From NCBI GenBank assembly GCA_022316685.1, contig JAKJHU010000030.1, positions 8,334,860-8,398,859 on the forward strand: a stretch of DNA of 64,000 nucleotides. The letters run 5' to 3'. The notes under the pieces were generated by a model. It was not told where the DNA came from. It did not search any database and saw only the letters and a list, made by a program, of their open reading frames with translations. Positions within the stretch are counted from its first letter, which is position 1, and every line of letters begins with the position of its first letter. Source of the stretch: Progne subis subis. Taxonomy: Eukaryota > Chordata > Aves > Passeriformes > Hirundinidae. The translations under genes and the position numbers were made by a program. Of this stretch, positions 11,751 to 26,100 are shown piece by piece.

Positions 11751-14700
11751 CCGTCTGTTTTATGTACACAGAGTTCTTCAATTATCTCATTTTCACAGAA
11801 TCTTCAAATCAGTTGCCTCACACAGTCATGGGACCTTGGGTTTCCACTGGTCCTTGTGCAAGTGTTGCAAGACTGCAGAGCTTCTAAAATAAAGGTACAC
11901 TCCGGCCAGTGTAGCTCAGAGAAGAATACATTCAGAAAAGTCTAGAGAGAATGTTGCATAAACTTCCCATTTCCACTTGAATAGATCATACTGTTGGGTA
12001 AAGGAAATTGTCAAGGGAGCCAATAACATGGGGCTGAAGAAAAATTTAAAACCTATTAGAGGAATACATGGACCTGTGCACTGGTCTGTGAAAAATAACA
12101 AAGGTAATAGAGGGCAATGAAGAGGCAAAGCTAAGTTTATATATAAAGTGCAAAAGAAAAAAGTGATAGAATTCTTTTTTGGCTTAGAGAATATAAGTAT
12201 TCTGAGGCTAGCAAGCAAACAGTTGGACAACTCATCATAAAAATAAAAGTCCAGGATTTCTGTGTGTTTAAAACACATTACTGTCACAGATCTATTGATT
12301 TATAAAGCAGAAGTAGACAGGAAAGCAATTTAATTCTGCTTTGGTTTATTCACTAATGCACATCCATTGTGCATTAATAAAACACACAATAAGTAAATAA
12401 TTTTACAGAGATACAAGAAACCATAGATGTGTGATATGATGTTCCAGAATTGCCACAGGTAGATTAAATACTTGATAAAGCCCTATGCTTCCCATGCTTG
12501 AACATGGGAAATCATGGTTTGGTTTTGTTCACCTGAGGGTGAACAAAAAAAAAAATGAGTCTTAGTCTTAGAGCAAAGGATCTGGTGTTGCTAGAGGACA
12601 TGAATAAATGCTCACAGATCTGACTCCACAAGATGAAGGCTGAAGAACAACTTGTTTACAAAGACCTCACTTTTATAGGTTTTGAAGAATGACCAGGGAT
12701 TGGAGAACAAGGTTTCTACCTCTCCATTCCACTGGCCAGGCTAGAAGTCCATCAGTGAACTCTTAACAGAAAAGAATGTGGAAAACATGATGTTTACAGT
12801 GAGGCCGTAGGAAATTCAGTTACAGAGCTGTAAACATCTCACAAAAGCTCACATAATATGGCAACAATCTGGAGGAACAAAGGGGCTGTTGACCTCTTTA
12901 GGAAGACACAGTAGTTGTAGCCTCACTCAGGAGCCAGTGAAGGGCAGGTAGGACTGAATGAGCTGTCAGGCTGAGGTCTGCTCCCTGGTGCAGCACCTGT
13001 GGAGCCTTTACTGGCCTTTATCACCAGGAGGGAAAGGGCCAGCTCCAGATGTTCCAGGGCTGCTGTTTCCCACCTGCTATGCCCACCCTAGTGACTCAAG
13101 CTGGCAACCTGACCAACCTCACTACCACAGGTTTTACTGATGATCCTGACCAGCCTCCCTGCTTTCCCCCTTCAGGAGCTCATACTTGGCCATTTCCCCT
13201 TCTGAATCCCCGAGCAACTGAGCATCCCTGTGTCAACAGGCCTATCCTTGGCTGTACCTTGATTGTTCTAGTGTCCTGCTGACCCTCACAGCTCTTTCTC
13301 AGCAGTCTGGGCTCAGGTTGCACAGTGAGCTGAGCTAGCTGAGCTGGTCCTGCTGTGCCCAGAGCAGACTGACTGCTGAGTGCCAGGTAAGTTTAAGTGT
13401 CACAGCTTTGGACACTGGGGTGGAGGAGACACCTTCTGCCTCCCTATGTGCCTCCAGAATGCTGAGCACTAGGCTGTGTGCTCTGAAGGAGCCTTGACAG
13501 AGCCCAAACAGCTCCTGCTTGCTGTGGGCCTGGGATTGCCACATGTCCCCACTAGTGTCTGCCCACTGATGGGGAGATACCAGCACTGTGCTGTCACCAT
13601 GCTGTGAGAGCAAAAGTTGCCATTTATTTCTCACCGTGGTCATACCTGAGACATAAAAGACATGTTTCTCCCTAGGTGACCCCTCACATTGAAGACTACA
13701 GCCCTGAAACTTCTATGGCTGCTGAGTGCCAGGTGTCATGCACTGACTGACCCCTGCCATTGCCTTTTTCAGGTGTTTCCGTGGATGATTATTCTCTTCA
13801 CTCTCCTGCACACTTACATGGAAAGACAGAATCACCTCCAGTAATCATACATTAGATCTGGGAGATGTGGTCCACCAGTTACTCAGCAAAGACAGACCTA
13901 GAAATGCTAATTATAGAATTAAGGAATTTAAAGGGAAAGTGAGATAATAGACTACCCTGAAGGGAAGCCCAGCTGAAAATCAGAGGTCGCTTAGGAGAGA
14001 AATAAAGAAATCACCAAGGAGATTTTAAGCAAGGGATTAAAAGTACAGAGATTAGTGCAGAAATAAAAGGGGACTGCAGCATAATATGAGGAAATAATAG
14101 CTTGACCCATAGAGTTGTGGGAGGGATGTTTTTTACTGAATCTGGAAACAAAAATTACTTTTAGCTGTTGCAGTACACATAAAACTATGGGCAAAAGAAG
14201 AAAGTGAAGGCTGCAGTTTCTGACAAGGCAAGGACACACAGTCTTCAGTAATATATATATTGCTGGTGACAGAATGAGGTTTTATAGAAATTATCAGTAA
14301 TAGTGCACAGGGATTCTATATTATCATCATGTATTAAAGAGTTTCTACAACAGAAACATCAAAGATCTGTTTACATTAGAGAGGTAAATTTATGGAATTT
14401 AGCTGTATTAAAAGATAATAAAGATTAAAAAAATAGTAAAACCTTCTTCTCTTTGTAGTGCTTTATGTCCATATACTATAAAGTACATTAAAAAACTGAA
14501 ACCAGTATTCCCATTTTAAAGTCAAAGAAGCTGAAATCTGGGAAACTTGTGTAATTTGTTACAATCCAGGCAACACAGAACCAAAATCAAGGTACCAAAA
14601 TTAAGATGAAAGAATTGGGCCTTGAGCCTTGTTCCTCGTTCCACCTGTTTTAGCCAACAGCAAAGGGCAAAGCAGTGACTTAGGAGGGGGACTCAGTTCT

Positions 14701-17700
14701 TTTCTTCATACCTAAGGGGAGAACTACTGGCATGAGGGAAGAGAGATGTAGAATTATTTTAAGCTCATAAATCACAGCATCAGAGATATGCCAGGAAAGT
14801 GTATCAGTAGGCTTTTGAAGCAGAGCTCAGGTCCATGCTGATTGCTGGTGGGGGCATTTGTATCTAAATTAGCAGCCACAGCAGCCCATATATTAGAAAG
14901 TTCAAGGCAGAGCTCTCCTCTCTTCCTCTCTTCCACAGTCACTTAATCTGACTATCATGCTGAATTTATGTGTGGAGGAAAGCCTTGCCCATGTGTCTAG
15001 TCCTAGCCCCATCACAATCACTAAGCGTTTTTGCAATCAGCTTTAAACAGGCCAAGATTTCTTACTGTCCTTCCTCATCTCCTGATAATATTGAGGCTCC
15101 TTCTAGAACAGTGTCTGCAAGGAGTTGTAAAAAACCCTGGTGGAATAAAACATGCTAAAACCTGGGGTAGATAAACAAAATGGGAAAAGTAAGACTAATC
15201 ACAATAATACAGACCCTGGCAGATCTGACAGATCTTCCAGGCTCTTCCAAAGGGCAACATTTCTTCTACCATACTGAAAAACAGTGAACAGAGCACTACA
15301 AAATAAATTGCAAGAAGCAATCCTTCTACAGGGCCACCTGAATGAGCTAGACCATCTATATATGCATTTTCCTCTCTGACATCCAGTGATTTGATCCTGT
15401 TTACTTTACAAGGGAGTGTGATCAGACTGAAACTGGAAGGAAAAATATTTGATCTTTTTAAACAGTCAAACCTTTAAAGTTCAGCCTGTCCCCTGAATTT
15501 TGAGAATGCAACTAGAGGTTTTTAAACAAGACCTCTATTGATGTCAATGTCAGGAATTGCAGACCAAATACCCACAGACCAATAAACATTTAATTCATCA
15601 GATATGGTTAAGGCTTTTAACGTTCTTTTTCATGTCATGTAGCCACTGTTCATATTCCTAATGAGGTTCTACTTGCTGTCTTCTTTTGATAGCCTTGGAA
15701 GAAGGCTCTCTTTTTAAGGCTGAGCTTATCAGAGGTATCTGGAATCAATAGTGGAAAATAAAACCTGACCTGGTGGTTTTGGTTTTATTTTAGTTAGGAG
15801 GCATGGAAGGAAATATGATGTCATGCTCTATATTAAACCAGCTCTATGAAAGCTTTTAATTGCAGTGTGTTTTGAAGCCATATATTCAAACAGTGACGGC
15901 ACACTGTGTTGGCTCCTTCACAAACAGAAGTCTTAGAGAGTCACATGCTGCTAAAGAAAATGTTTTACACTTTTCTGTTCTTGACACATCAGAGTAAATT
16001 TTATCTGTTACTATGTTATGCATGCAACTGAACTGCCGTGATAGTAAAATCTGCGACATGCAGGCAGGACCGCAGGCACAGAAAGAAAAAAAGGCAGTCA
16101 CTTACTTGAGCAGTGGAAGGGCTCCTAATACATTATTTATGGGAAATCAATATTTTTTGTAATGAATACATACACACTTCTATCTATCCATTCAGGAAAA
16201 CAAAGATGTCTCTATCCTACTGTTGGTGAAAAGCAGAAAGCAAGACCATAGTGGCCTTAGTTCGCATTGGCTAATTACCAAGCCTTCCTCTGGCCGTGCC
16301 TGGAGAGCCACCACAGACGGGTTGGGTTTTGCAGGAAGATTGGCTCTTGAAAAGAGGAAGATCATTTTTAACTTGTGGCAAAGGCCTGCCTCCTGAACAA
16401 ACAGGTCTCCATAACAGAGCCTTGAATGCTCTCTCCATTGCAATGTGATTTATTTCAGTGTGAGACAGGGACACGTAGCTGAGTGTCTGGTGAGAAATGC
16501 CTTGGCATGAAACCTTGGATGTAGTCAGAACAGGAGTGTTGGTGTGGAGGAGCCTAGAAAAGGACTGTAGTGATCCAGACGCTCCTGGGGGATGCCTAGG
16601 GTTGATGAGGGCAGTGCCTGATCAGGCTGAGCAGGCAGCCTGTGGGTGCAAAGAGATCACTGCAGATAGATAACTTCTCCTGGACAACAGGCATCTGGCA
16701 GTGGATGAGCAAGGAAGGAGGATTTGTTCTTACTGCATGCTAAATGTATTATTGTTTTGTCTTTCCTTGAATAAAAATTTATTTGTTTGCATATTTTCCC
16801 AGAGTCCTCATGAGTGGGTAAGTCAGACCTAATGAGGGCATGTGGTTTTCTGGCATTTCTTGGGTGGGGATCGAGCTTGGTTTAATCATTTACCTCAAGA
16901 GATGTCAAATACATTGATGCTGCTAGTTTCTGTTCTTATTAACCACCTGGCTGAGAACTTGTATGTACACATTATATTGAGGAGTTCTGTGGTTAATCTT
17001 CTGAGGCATGCATGCATGTATACACACACAGGCATTCACAAATAGCTATGTGGAGTTTTTCATGGAGAATGGGAGATCTGGAAATGAATTTCCACTCCTT
17101 TTACTCCAAGTCACACACTCTCCCCCGCACAGTATTATGCATAAAATGGACCATGGAAAGCTGTTTTCCCGAGCAGACGGAAACGATGTTTTCTGAGGTG
17201 GGTAGCTGCATTTCAAAGCCAGAAATCTGCATGGAAGATACTTGTGCAGTGCCATCTGGACAAGATTTTAATTAATGTGGAAAATGAAAAATTAACAGAG
17301 GGACTAACATTTTCTTCATGTTTAAAGACATAATCCTGCAGGGAAAAAATATCCATGGTTATACTTCTAAAGGATTAATAAAGAGCTTCTAACATGGGTA
17401 TATAAAAATGAAATCAGACTAAGAAAAAAATATTTTAAACACTTATGATTAGTTCTATTAATTGATTAATTTTGTTATTTTAGAACATTTCTATTTTCTT
17501 TAAGAAAAGATAGCAAGAAAGGATAATGACAAGTAGATGAAGATACAATTGTGTATATTCTGAATGAGGGATTCTTTCCCCATAATAAAGTAATTATGAT
17601 AACATTGGAGGAGGAAAGAGGGAGAGAAGTACCAGCTCTGTTTTGGGGCACATAATAGGAGTTTAGGTATCTGTCTATTTGCATTTCAATCACCCTTTTT

Positions 17701-18216
17701 GCTAGCTGAGCGTCAGACAGTAATAAAACATGGTAAAACTGGAGACTGAGTTTTCTGCCTGTCTTCTGAAGTTTTGATATACAAAGTGTATGAGGACTAT
17801 TTAAATTGCTTTGCTTTTCAATCTTTGAGAAATATTGTCACTTTTTAACAACTGATCTGCTTCTTCATCTGATTTTCTGATGATATTTTTAAACCAGTAG
17901 CATTTAAATCCCTATTTTTAGATGATAGGAGAAATCAAAAGGTACTTGTGACCATGAAAGATTTTATTCAATTTGTCTCTTCTGAGATGTCCATATATAT
18001 CCACATATTCTTCTTGTCTGCTGAAACTTTTTAATGACTTCCAATCTAAGAGGGCATTTTTATATCCTGGATTAAAATTCAGTGGTATTGTGTCCTGCAA
18101 CAAACCTGTCTTGTTCTTTTCCTTCTTCACAATTTTCTGTAACAATTTTAAGAATGTTTTAATGATTTTGTGATCTTGGAATAACATTGCAACACACAGT
18201 TAAACTGATATGATGC

Positions 18217-18236
18217 TTTTTTTTTTTTTTTTTTTT
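18217..18236. repeat. poly-T tract
   Basis: Twenty consecutive T residues. No retrocopied gene was recognised on the minus strand next to it. Confidence 0.9.
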
Positions 18237-19436
18237 CATGTTAGAGGAGAAACAAGGAACCAGTATCTCTGCAAGTGTGAACCCAAAGGCCGAGGGAACA
18301 CATGTCTCCCATTGGGAGCAGGAGTTAACTGCTTCAGCGTGAGTAAAGGAGGGTAAGATTTCAGCATGAGGCAACATCTCAACTTACCCCAAATTGAACA
18401 GATGTTGGAGCAGAAGGAGAAAAGATTATGACTGATATATAGGTTATCATGAAGATAATTCTTTACTCTGCACTAACACCATTCTTGAAAATTACTTAAT
18501 AATCACAAGCATCTATGGCAAAGTCTAAATTTAGGAAATGTACTTAAAGCACCAAGACAATGAGAGTTCAGGAGAAAAATCTAAATTTATTTCTAATATT
18601 ATTCAAGTTTGAAAATGACATTGTGTTTATTTAGCATGTTGAAAACCCATGAAATGTAGTCTGTGGATTAGTGGGAAATATTCTGTGACCTCCAAAAGTT
18701 CCTACCTCCTTGTGCATCTTCATTCTTTGCAGCTAAGACTGTCTTCTGTTTCTTGCTGAAATTTTCTGACTGTATTTTTAACTGTGGATTTTTCTCAGGC
18801 TTGCTCTAGTACTCAACCTCAAACATGATCCAGTGGAGTCAGGTTTGGCATTCATCTAGATATGGAGCTGGGACACAGACTTCTACTTTGAACCAGCTGT
18901 CTTGACGACGGTTGTAACTGGTAAGATCAACACAGTCAACCGAGTAAAAAATGAGATTCATCTGACCAAGTTTAGGCACTCACTTTAGAACTTGGTGAAT
19001 AGTGCACCTAACTGACTGTGATTGCTGCTCTGTCACACACTGTCATTCTCACCATAGACAGATGTGTTTAGATCAATCCCCCCATAACTGGGTAGTTATA
19101 ATTCATTTTCAGGGGATTATGGTAAAAATCTCATTTTAAAAATGCTGCCTGCCTCCTTGTCAGTAAGGCTCCCCAAACCCCATGTCTGATCTGGAGTGAG
19201 GTGGCTTCAGTTTCTCTCATAGCTGGGTTTCTCTTCCTCACAGCTCACCAGCTTTCCCTGTTGCTCTCCTTTCTGCTTCCTCCGTGCTTCCCTCATATGT
19301 TGCATTTGGCTTTACAACAGAGAAAAGGGAATGCTCTCACCTCAATGAGACACCACTACACAACAGACGTTTTGCTGAACTCCATCTATTTTGAGGTAAT
19401 ATCAGAAGCATTGCTTTGAGTAAGAGATCGGGTCTT

Positions 19437-19990
19437 CTTGTGAAACCCCACTTGGAGAACAGCATACAGTTCTGGTGTCCCCAGCCTAAGAAGGACATGG
19501 AACTCTTGGAGCAAGTCCAGAGGAGGGCCATGAAGCTGATTAGAACACTGGAGCACCTCCCCTATTTAGACGGGCTGAGAAAGTTGTATCTGTTCAGCCT
19601 GGAGAAAAAAGTTGTGTGGGGACCTCACAGCACCTTCCAGTATCTGAACGGGGCCCTTATGGGTAGGAGAACGACTTTTTGTTTGGAACTGTAGTGATCA
19701 GACAAGAAGTACTGGGTACAAATTGAAGGAGGGGAAATTTAGATTAGATATTAGGAATAAATGTTTCACTTTGGGGGTGGTCAGACACCCCTCTAGGAAC
19801 AGGTTGCCCAGAGATGTTGTGGGTGCCCCAATCCTGTCCCTGTTCAAAGCCAGGTTGGATAAGGCATTGCATAGCCTGATCTAGTGGGAGGTGTCCCTGT
19901 CTTTGGCAAGGAGTGTTGGGGCTGGATGATCTTCAAGGCCCTTTCCAACCCTTTAACATTCTATGATTCATTCTATGATTGTATGATTCA
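19437..19990 (+). mobile_element. CR1 LINE, 5'-truncated, plus strand
   Basis: This is a 3' fragment of a chicken-repeat-1 (CR1) non-LTR retrotransposon. The first part translates to the C-terminal end of the CR1 reverse transcriptase (LLEQVQRRAMKLIRTLEHL at about 19503-19559, then LFSLEK). The 3' untranslated part has the typical GGTTGCCCAGAGATGTTGTGG and GATGATCTTCAAGG segments and ends in ATTCTATGATT repeats (about 19958-19988). The body is shorter than the CR1 pattern I know in several places and the frame is interrupted, so it is an old, inactive copy. Confidence 0.95.
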
Positions 19991-22398
19991 ATGGTGAAAT
20001 GAGTATGTGGCAGTTCTTCTAGAATCTAGAATTATACATAAGAAATAGCAGTTTCTCTGTTTTGCAATAATGAATGTATTTTATTGACCAAGGACTTGCG
20101 TCCTACTCACTGCCTGTTCCGCTGTTGAGTTTGTAAGCTTCTCAGGGCAAGTGTAGGGTTTGTGTTCATCATCACCTATAAATATGGGTGGGTGAAAGAG
20201 AGAAATTACTTACTTTGCTCTTTCTCTATATATATATTTATTCCTCATTCATATTTGATCCTTATTTTGCAGCATAGATGCATCTAATAAGGATGTGATC
20301 AATACTCTTAGAAAGTCACATGTGTCTCTTAATTTGCATTTTTTGCTATTGCCACAAAAATGAGTGAATGGATTTTGTATGCAGGCACAGAGATGCCATT
20401 TTGAAGATATGAGCATTAAACAATTGAGGTTGCCAATTAGACAAGGTGTTAAAACATATGCATGGTTGCCAGCATATGTATAGTCTCACTCTACTTAGGT
20501 GTTTATAGTGCCTTTTGGATATGAGCCTAGAAATTACATTTCAAAGTAAATGTATATTCTTATATTAAATCACACTTCTGTTTAACAATATTTTTTTCTG
20601 CTTACAACTTTAGCTTTTTATTTTTTCCCATAACAAAAATATAAAATTACCACTTTGCATTATGAATAAATATTGATGGGCCAGCACCACATAAAACTTG
20701 CTACCTGGGCCATACTGAAGCTTGAGCTGAAATTTTCTATATGTATGGACAAATGGTGATTTAATCTAGATATATTGAAAACATGCAAGTATCTTGCAGT
20801 TTATATTGGACAAGAATATGTAAAAAAATGTTTCAAATGATTCTTGGAAAGTATGAATTCTGGAGGTAATTTTTAGTAGATGATCTTGCATTATAAATAT
20901 AGGTGTATATTTAAATGTGCATTCACTTTTGTGCAGGTGTTGCAAGGATGATTTTATGCATTTCTGGAAATGCAAACACTCCATTTTCTTTGAGTTTGGA
21001 GGTAATGCCAAATGCCTGCTCATTCCAATACCTGCTGTTTGTATTTTTGGCTGCAGCAAAAGAGCAGCTTGATTTAACTTCTGTCTGCAGGGTCCATTCT
21101 AACACCAATTACTGGAGAAAATAGCCTTACTTTCAGACATTGAATTTAACTTTGTAAATAATTCTTCTTAAATAGAAAGTAGAGGTATGCAGGTAGTTAC
21201 ATTGTTCTCTTCTGCCACTCTTTTCTGTGTAATTTCCATCCATTCTTCATTTAAGAATAAATTCATCTGCTGTTGTGGAAAAAAATGCTGTTAAATAAAG
21301 ATGATCTTGAGGCCATAGGTTATCTGAATATTGTTGGATGACATTGCTGTTGTTCTCCGTCTTTATAAATTGTAGAAATTTATTTCTAGAACTGCAACCT
21401 GGAAAAAAAAAATCAGTGCAAAATTAAGCCACTATGTTTGATTTTTTTATATTAGGTGACGTTTCTCTAGAAGCAGGAGGTGTAATTTGGAGGAATAATT
21501 GAGGTTTCAGAAAATAACTTTCTGTAAAAACTTACAGACATATTCATCATATATTTAGGTAGATGGTAAACTATGATTCTTTCAAGCCTCTTGGATAAAA
21601 ACTTATTTTATCTAAATTTTATGATGTTTAATAATAAATAATTTATTTAATGAAGGGCCTCCAATGTTTTGATGTTGTTTAAAAGAATATATTTTATAAG
21701 GGAGGGAAATTGTAACCATTCTCCAGTTAGAGTTCCACTGAGAATTCTAACCAGGTTTTTGCCCTTCACAGAGAGGCATGCTGAAAATAAAGTGGATCAA
21801 TACTGAACAGTGAAGAAAGAGAACAGCTGTACAGTGACACAGGGTTGAAATAGCTTCACAGTGATGTTCCGATATCTCTGAGGATGATGTTAAAGGAAAG
21901 GACAGAATGAAGCAATCAGGTATCTAAATACAGACGTCTGGTGTTGGTTTAGCTACTAAATAGCAGTCATGACAGCAAAACCCAAAGTGTCGAGAACAAC
22001 AGGTGGATGTAACACCCTAAAGCATCTAAAATGTCACCAGACATCCACCTGGCAACTGAATCAAGAGCCTACCTTGATTTGATAAACAATCCCAATGCCA
22101 GTTTAGAAAACAGATTTAAGTAGATAAAAGATCACATTTAACCTGGAGATGTCTTTTGGTCAAGGTAAAAACAAGTTCTTGAAATCATTTGTCAAAATGA
22201 TTATCATTGTCAGAAGAGCTGGAAGAAGATTGGAGGCTCCAAAACAAAAGATGAATTTAACCAGTGATGCAAGACATCTCTGGGGCCTTGATAGCATCCC
22301 CTTTCATTGTGACTGCATGCCTAAAGAGGCTCATATTCTGCTCACGGAGCAAAGATTTCTTTTTCCCTGAAGAATTCCAAATTATTATAAGACAAGGA
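19991..22398. other. intergenic, no gene recognised
   Basis: AT-rich sequence between the CR1 fragment and the solo LTR. A short TA tract lies near 20226-20239. Open frames are all under 100 codons and show no domain. Confidence 0.55.
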
Positions 22399-22889
22399 TG
22401 TTGGGGGTTAAGTTTCCCTGTGGAATCTTTTCCCCCCATAAGTTGCTAGGAGACTAAATACTGATGCTTAAAGGGTGCTTGACCCACACAAAAGAAGTAG
22501 ATCACTTAGTTTGGGGGGGAGGGAAAGGCTTGAGGGCTCCAGGAGTGGAGGATGGTCTCTCCTGCTCTTGGTTTTTGGAGAGGAGTGTCAGGCGACTGCT
22601 GGCTGCGTGAGGAGTCCACAGTTAATGGAGGGTCCGGTCCTGGGAATTCTATCATCTGCCAGAGCAGCCCAGGAATTCGGAGCTCCTCGCCTGCCCTGCT
22701 GGATCTGGGTCAGCCCCATCCAGCTGTCACAGCTACTTCAGCGCTGCTCACTTTGCCTGCCGGGACACCCCACCATTTCCAGCTGTCAGCCCCGGAGTTT
22801 CCACCGTTTCGGCTTGGTGCTCTTGGGATCCCAAGGGATCAGACTGCCCGGGACTTGTGAGACAAAGCCCCTCAGGGTTCTTGGTTCTG

Positions 22890-22925
<36 letters not shown>

Positions 22926-23112
22926 GCTGTTGTTTGTTTGTCCTGTTATATTTACTAGTAAAGGACTGTTATTCCTTTCCCCATAGCTCTGACTGAAAAG
23001 TTTTTTTTAATCTTCCAAATTATAATAACTTGGAGGGAAGGGATTGGAATTCCCCATTCCTAGAGAGGGCCCGCCTCTCCCCAGCAGATACCTGTCTTTT
23101 CAAACCAAGACA
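22399..23112 (+). mobile_element. solo LTR, ERVL-like, with 5-bp target duplication
   Basis: The 714-bp element starts TGTTGGGGG and ends CCAAGACA (TG...CA). It is flanked by exact 5-bp copies of AAGGA (22394-22398 and 23113-23117). A 5-bp duplication is typical of class III (ERVL) elements. The overall pattern, with an ATAAGTTGCTAGGAGACTAAA block near the 5' end, a TTA repeat and an ACTAGTAAAGGACTGTTATTCC block near the 3' end, matches an LTR type I know from passerine genomes. There is no internal retroviral sequence, so it is a recombined solo LTR. The exact duplication suggests modest age. Confidence 0.88.
22890..22925. repeat. (TTA)n microsatellite inside the solo LTR
   Basis: About 12 TTA units. 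A repeat in this position is a usual part of this LTR type and probably varies in length between birds. Confidence 0.95.
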
Positions 23113-26100
23113 AAGGAGAAAGCAAAACGTGCTCAGAAATTATTGGGCAGCTTGGTGGACTGATGCAGTGAAAGATCAAAGCATGCCTCAGAGAGAGGCA
23201 TTAATCTAGCTGAAAGTTTGAACAGATATGACAAGTTCTGCTGCTGCTGTGTTTTTTTGGATTAATTTTTTGAATTGTGCTTTTAAATTTTTGTCAGTGG
23301 CATTTAGAGCACTCACTGGATATCTGACAGCCTGGAATTTTTAAACGGGAATAAATAAACACTACCTTATTTGATGGAGCAAGGTCATTTTTCAATAAAT
23401 GTGAAAAAGCAATATAAGTAATCTCACAAAATGTCATATCAGCCTCTTATACTAAGGCAAGAAAAAAATTTCCTGCAGAATATCCATCTTAACTGTTACC
23501 ATCTTCTAATAGATAATAAATCCCAAGTGATAAAACAATACATTTTTACCCAAAACAGGGCACAACCCTCTAGGACAACATGTGATGTTGAGGTCAGCAA
23601 GAAGTCAGATGTGAAGGTCTGCTTACATTATCAGTGTTGCAAAAGACTGGGGAAAAAAATCCCTGTTGGAGAAGATGCATTGGATAGCCAAGAGCACCTT
23701 TACTTGATGCAGAGAAATGCCCTTCCCTGGATCTGCATGGCTAAGGGAAGTCCTCTGTGCTTCTAGGAGAAGAAAAGAAGCCAGTGGGTCTTTGGTAGTA
23801 GTGATCCAAAATCTGTGGCTTTGAAAACCTCACTGGGGCTTAACGGATGGCACAGAGGATCACCCAGGGCAAGGTTAGACTTGTTGATGGGAGACACCTC
23901 AGCTGGGCAGATATGAGATGATGGGAGAAGGGGAGAATAGGAAAAAGGGGAGAAGGAAGCAATTCATGTGATTGTTGAAGGGATCAATATGATGCAGATG
24001 GGAATGGTCTTTTCACCCTTACTGAGACCTTCACATTTTCCTCATTTCTGTCTTCATTTGACTTCAGGCCCGTGTCTGATATCAGTTGCACGTTTCATAA
24101 AAGATCATCCTGCTTTGCTTTTCTACTCCTCTAAAAAGGAAGAATTAAATGTGAATGTGCATTTTAATGTTATTTAGTTGTTCCAATGCCACTACCAATT
24201 TAGATGCAGTACACTGGCTTTTATAATTTTTGTGCAATGCTATTGATGTGTGGATTTCTGGTTGTAATTTACTTAGTATAATAAAGGCAAATCAGGATGG
24301 AAAAGCCCAAACAAATGGCTAAGAGAAAATTTAATTCCGGTTCTAATGTCTGTATTAATAGAAATTCAAATTATTTCACTGCAGCCATTGAGTTATATGC
24401 CTAAATCTATATATTTACTGTTTATTAAACAATCAATGATTCAACCACATTTTGATTTCATGTGCTTGTCCTCATTCTCATTAAGCCTTTATAATGCCAT
24501 TTATGCTTATAACATGTAAGAGAATGTTATTCCACTGAAGAAGATATGTCATTACTACCACTTAGTATTGCAAGAGGTAGAGTTTTTCCAGTCCAGAAAA
24601 TTTCATGTTGACATTTTTTCAGGTAGCAAATTAGTCAGACAGAAGGTAGAATGCAGTTTTCAAAACAAAAAACCAAACAACTGTTAATGTTGTTATTGCC
24701 AGCTTCTAATTCAGCATTGACAAGAGTATGTTTTTCACAGTGGAAGATTTTATTTTTCAGTTACTGGGTGCTCTGAATGAGCTCAGAATGAAAAACTGAA
24801 CATGCATTGTTGACATCCATTCTGAGCAATAGAAATATTAAAATAGTGGTACTTCTATTACTTCTAATCCCCAAATCCACCCCATTGCCTGAACATTACT
24901 CCACTGATAAGCTTGCTGTTGCAAAGTGCAGAGTATGATCTTCCTCTAGGTCACAGGGTGACTTGCATTTGAAATTTTTTAAGGATGTTGTCTGTGCTGT
25001 GTAGGAATCCCAAGGCATCACAGGAAAATAAGAGGTTTCTTTGACAAAGTGAAGAGATTATTTGGTGTACCTGCTCATTTTTCAATTTCTCAAACACATT
25101 TGAGAATTAATAATATACTTTAAAGCTTGCAGCTTTATTTTTCCATAGAGATTCTGAAAATAGGCTCTGTTTCTAAGACCTCTGTGCAATGACATTATAG
25201 ACTGACTTTCTTCTCATGGTTTGAGGATCCTGAGCACACAGCCTCAGGTTCTGTCTCTAAGCCTTTCCCCCCCTGCCTGCAAGTGTGTCCTCATTTTTAG
25301 TCAATCAGTAAGTACTGGTGTTTTGGTAGGGCTTCAGCTGGCTTTATCTGGTCTCCACTGTTCCTGTTGTGGCTGGTGGACACCACTCTGGTTTTACTGT
25401 GTGCTTTAGCTTCTGCCAGGAGCATCCTGTGTGCTGGGGAAGGGGTGCAACACATGCAGCTGCACAGAGGAGCTGTGGAAAGCCACAATATTGTTCAACA
25501 CTGGCCTGAGACAGTTCATGTTGGATTAACTGGAGAGGAAGAGAATTGTTTAGCCTAAGCTTATAAAGAGCACAAAATAATAGAACAGCTGGAGATACAG
25601 GAGATTCTAGATGACAATGCCATTTTGAACACATGCTACAATAATTTCTGCCTGTTTTGAGTATACTCATGCAGGCCTCAGAAGGGACATTGATTGAAAA
25701 TTCACTTATACTGGAGTAAGGTGATGTTATGAGCCTGTCACTCTTCAGCTCCTGCACAGTGGCCCATGTAATCTTCACACAAATATTCTGCGGGGACGCG
25801 GCTGCTGGTGCCACTGCAGCAGCAGCAGATCTGGTGTCCAGGGACTCAGAGCCCAGCTCTGGAGTAAGCAGCTGGCAAGGCAGCATCACCACGTCATTTA
25901 TGGAAAGGTTTTTCTTAACAGACATTTGAGAGATACATACATCATGTTGGGCAGTACCACCACATTTAGGCCTGAAGTTAATGGGTGCTGTCATAGCTCA
26001 GCCCCCCGAAAAGCAGGAACCTGAGGAAGCTAATGATGGGCTTTGGAACTAGCTGGTTTAAAACAGCTAACCCTGTTTGAAATAGCCTTTGTTACTTGCT

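Larger units (their letters stand above)
9420..19436. other. intergenic, no gene recognised
   Basis: No open frame with a recognisable domain was found on either strand. The DNA is AT-rich, with a TA/T tract at 11425-11452 and a T-run at 11735-11750. A GC-richer block at about 12940-13770 shows no repeat family or protein I can name, and it may be an old, decayed element. Confidence 0.55.
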
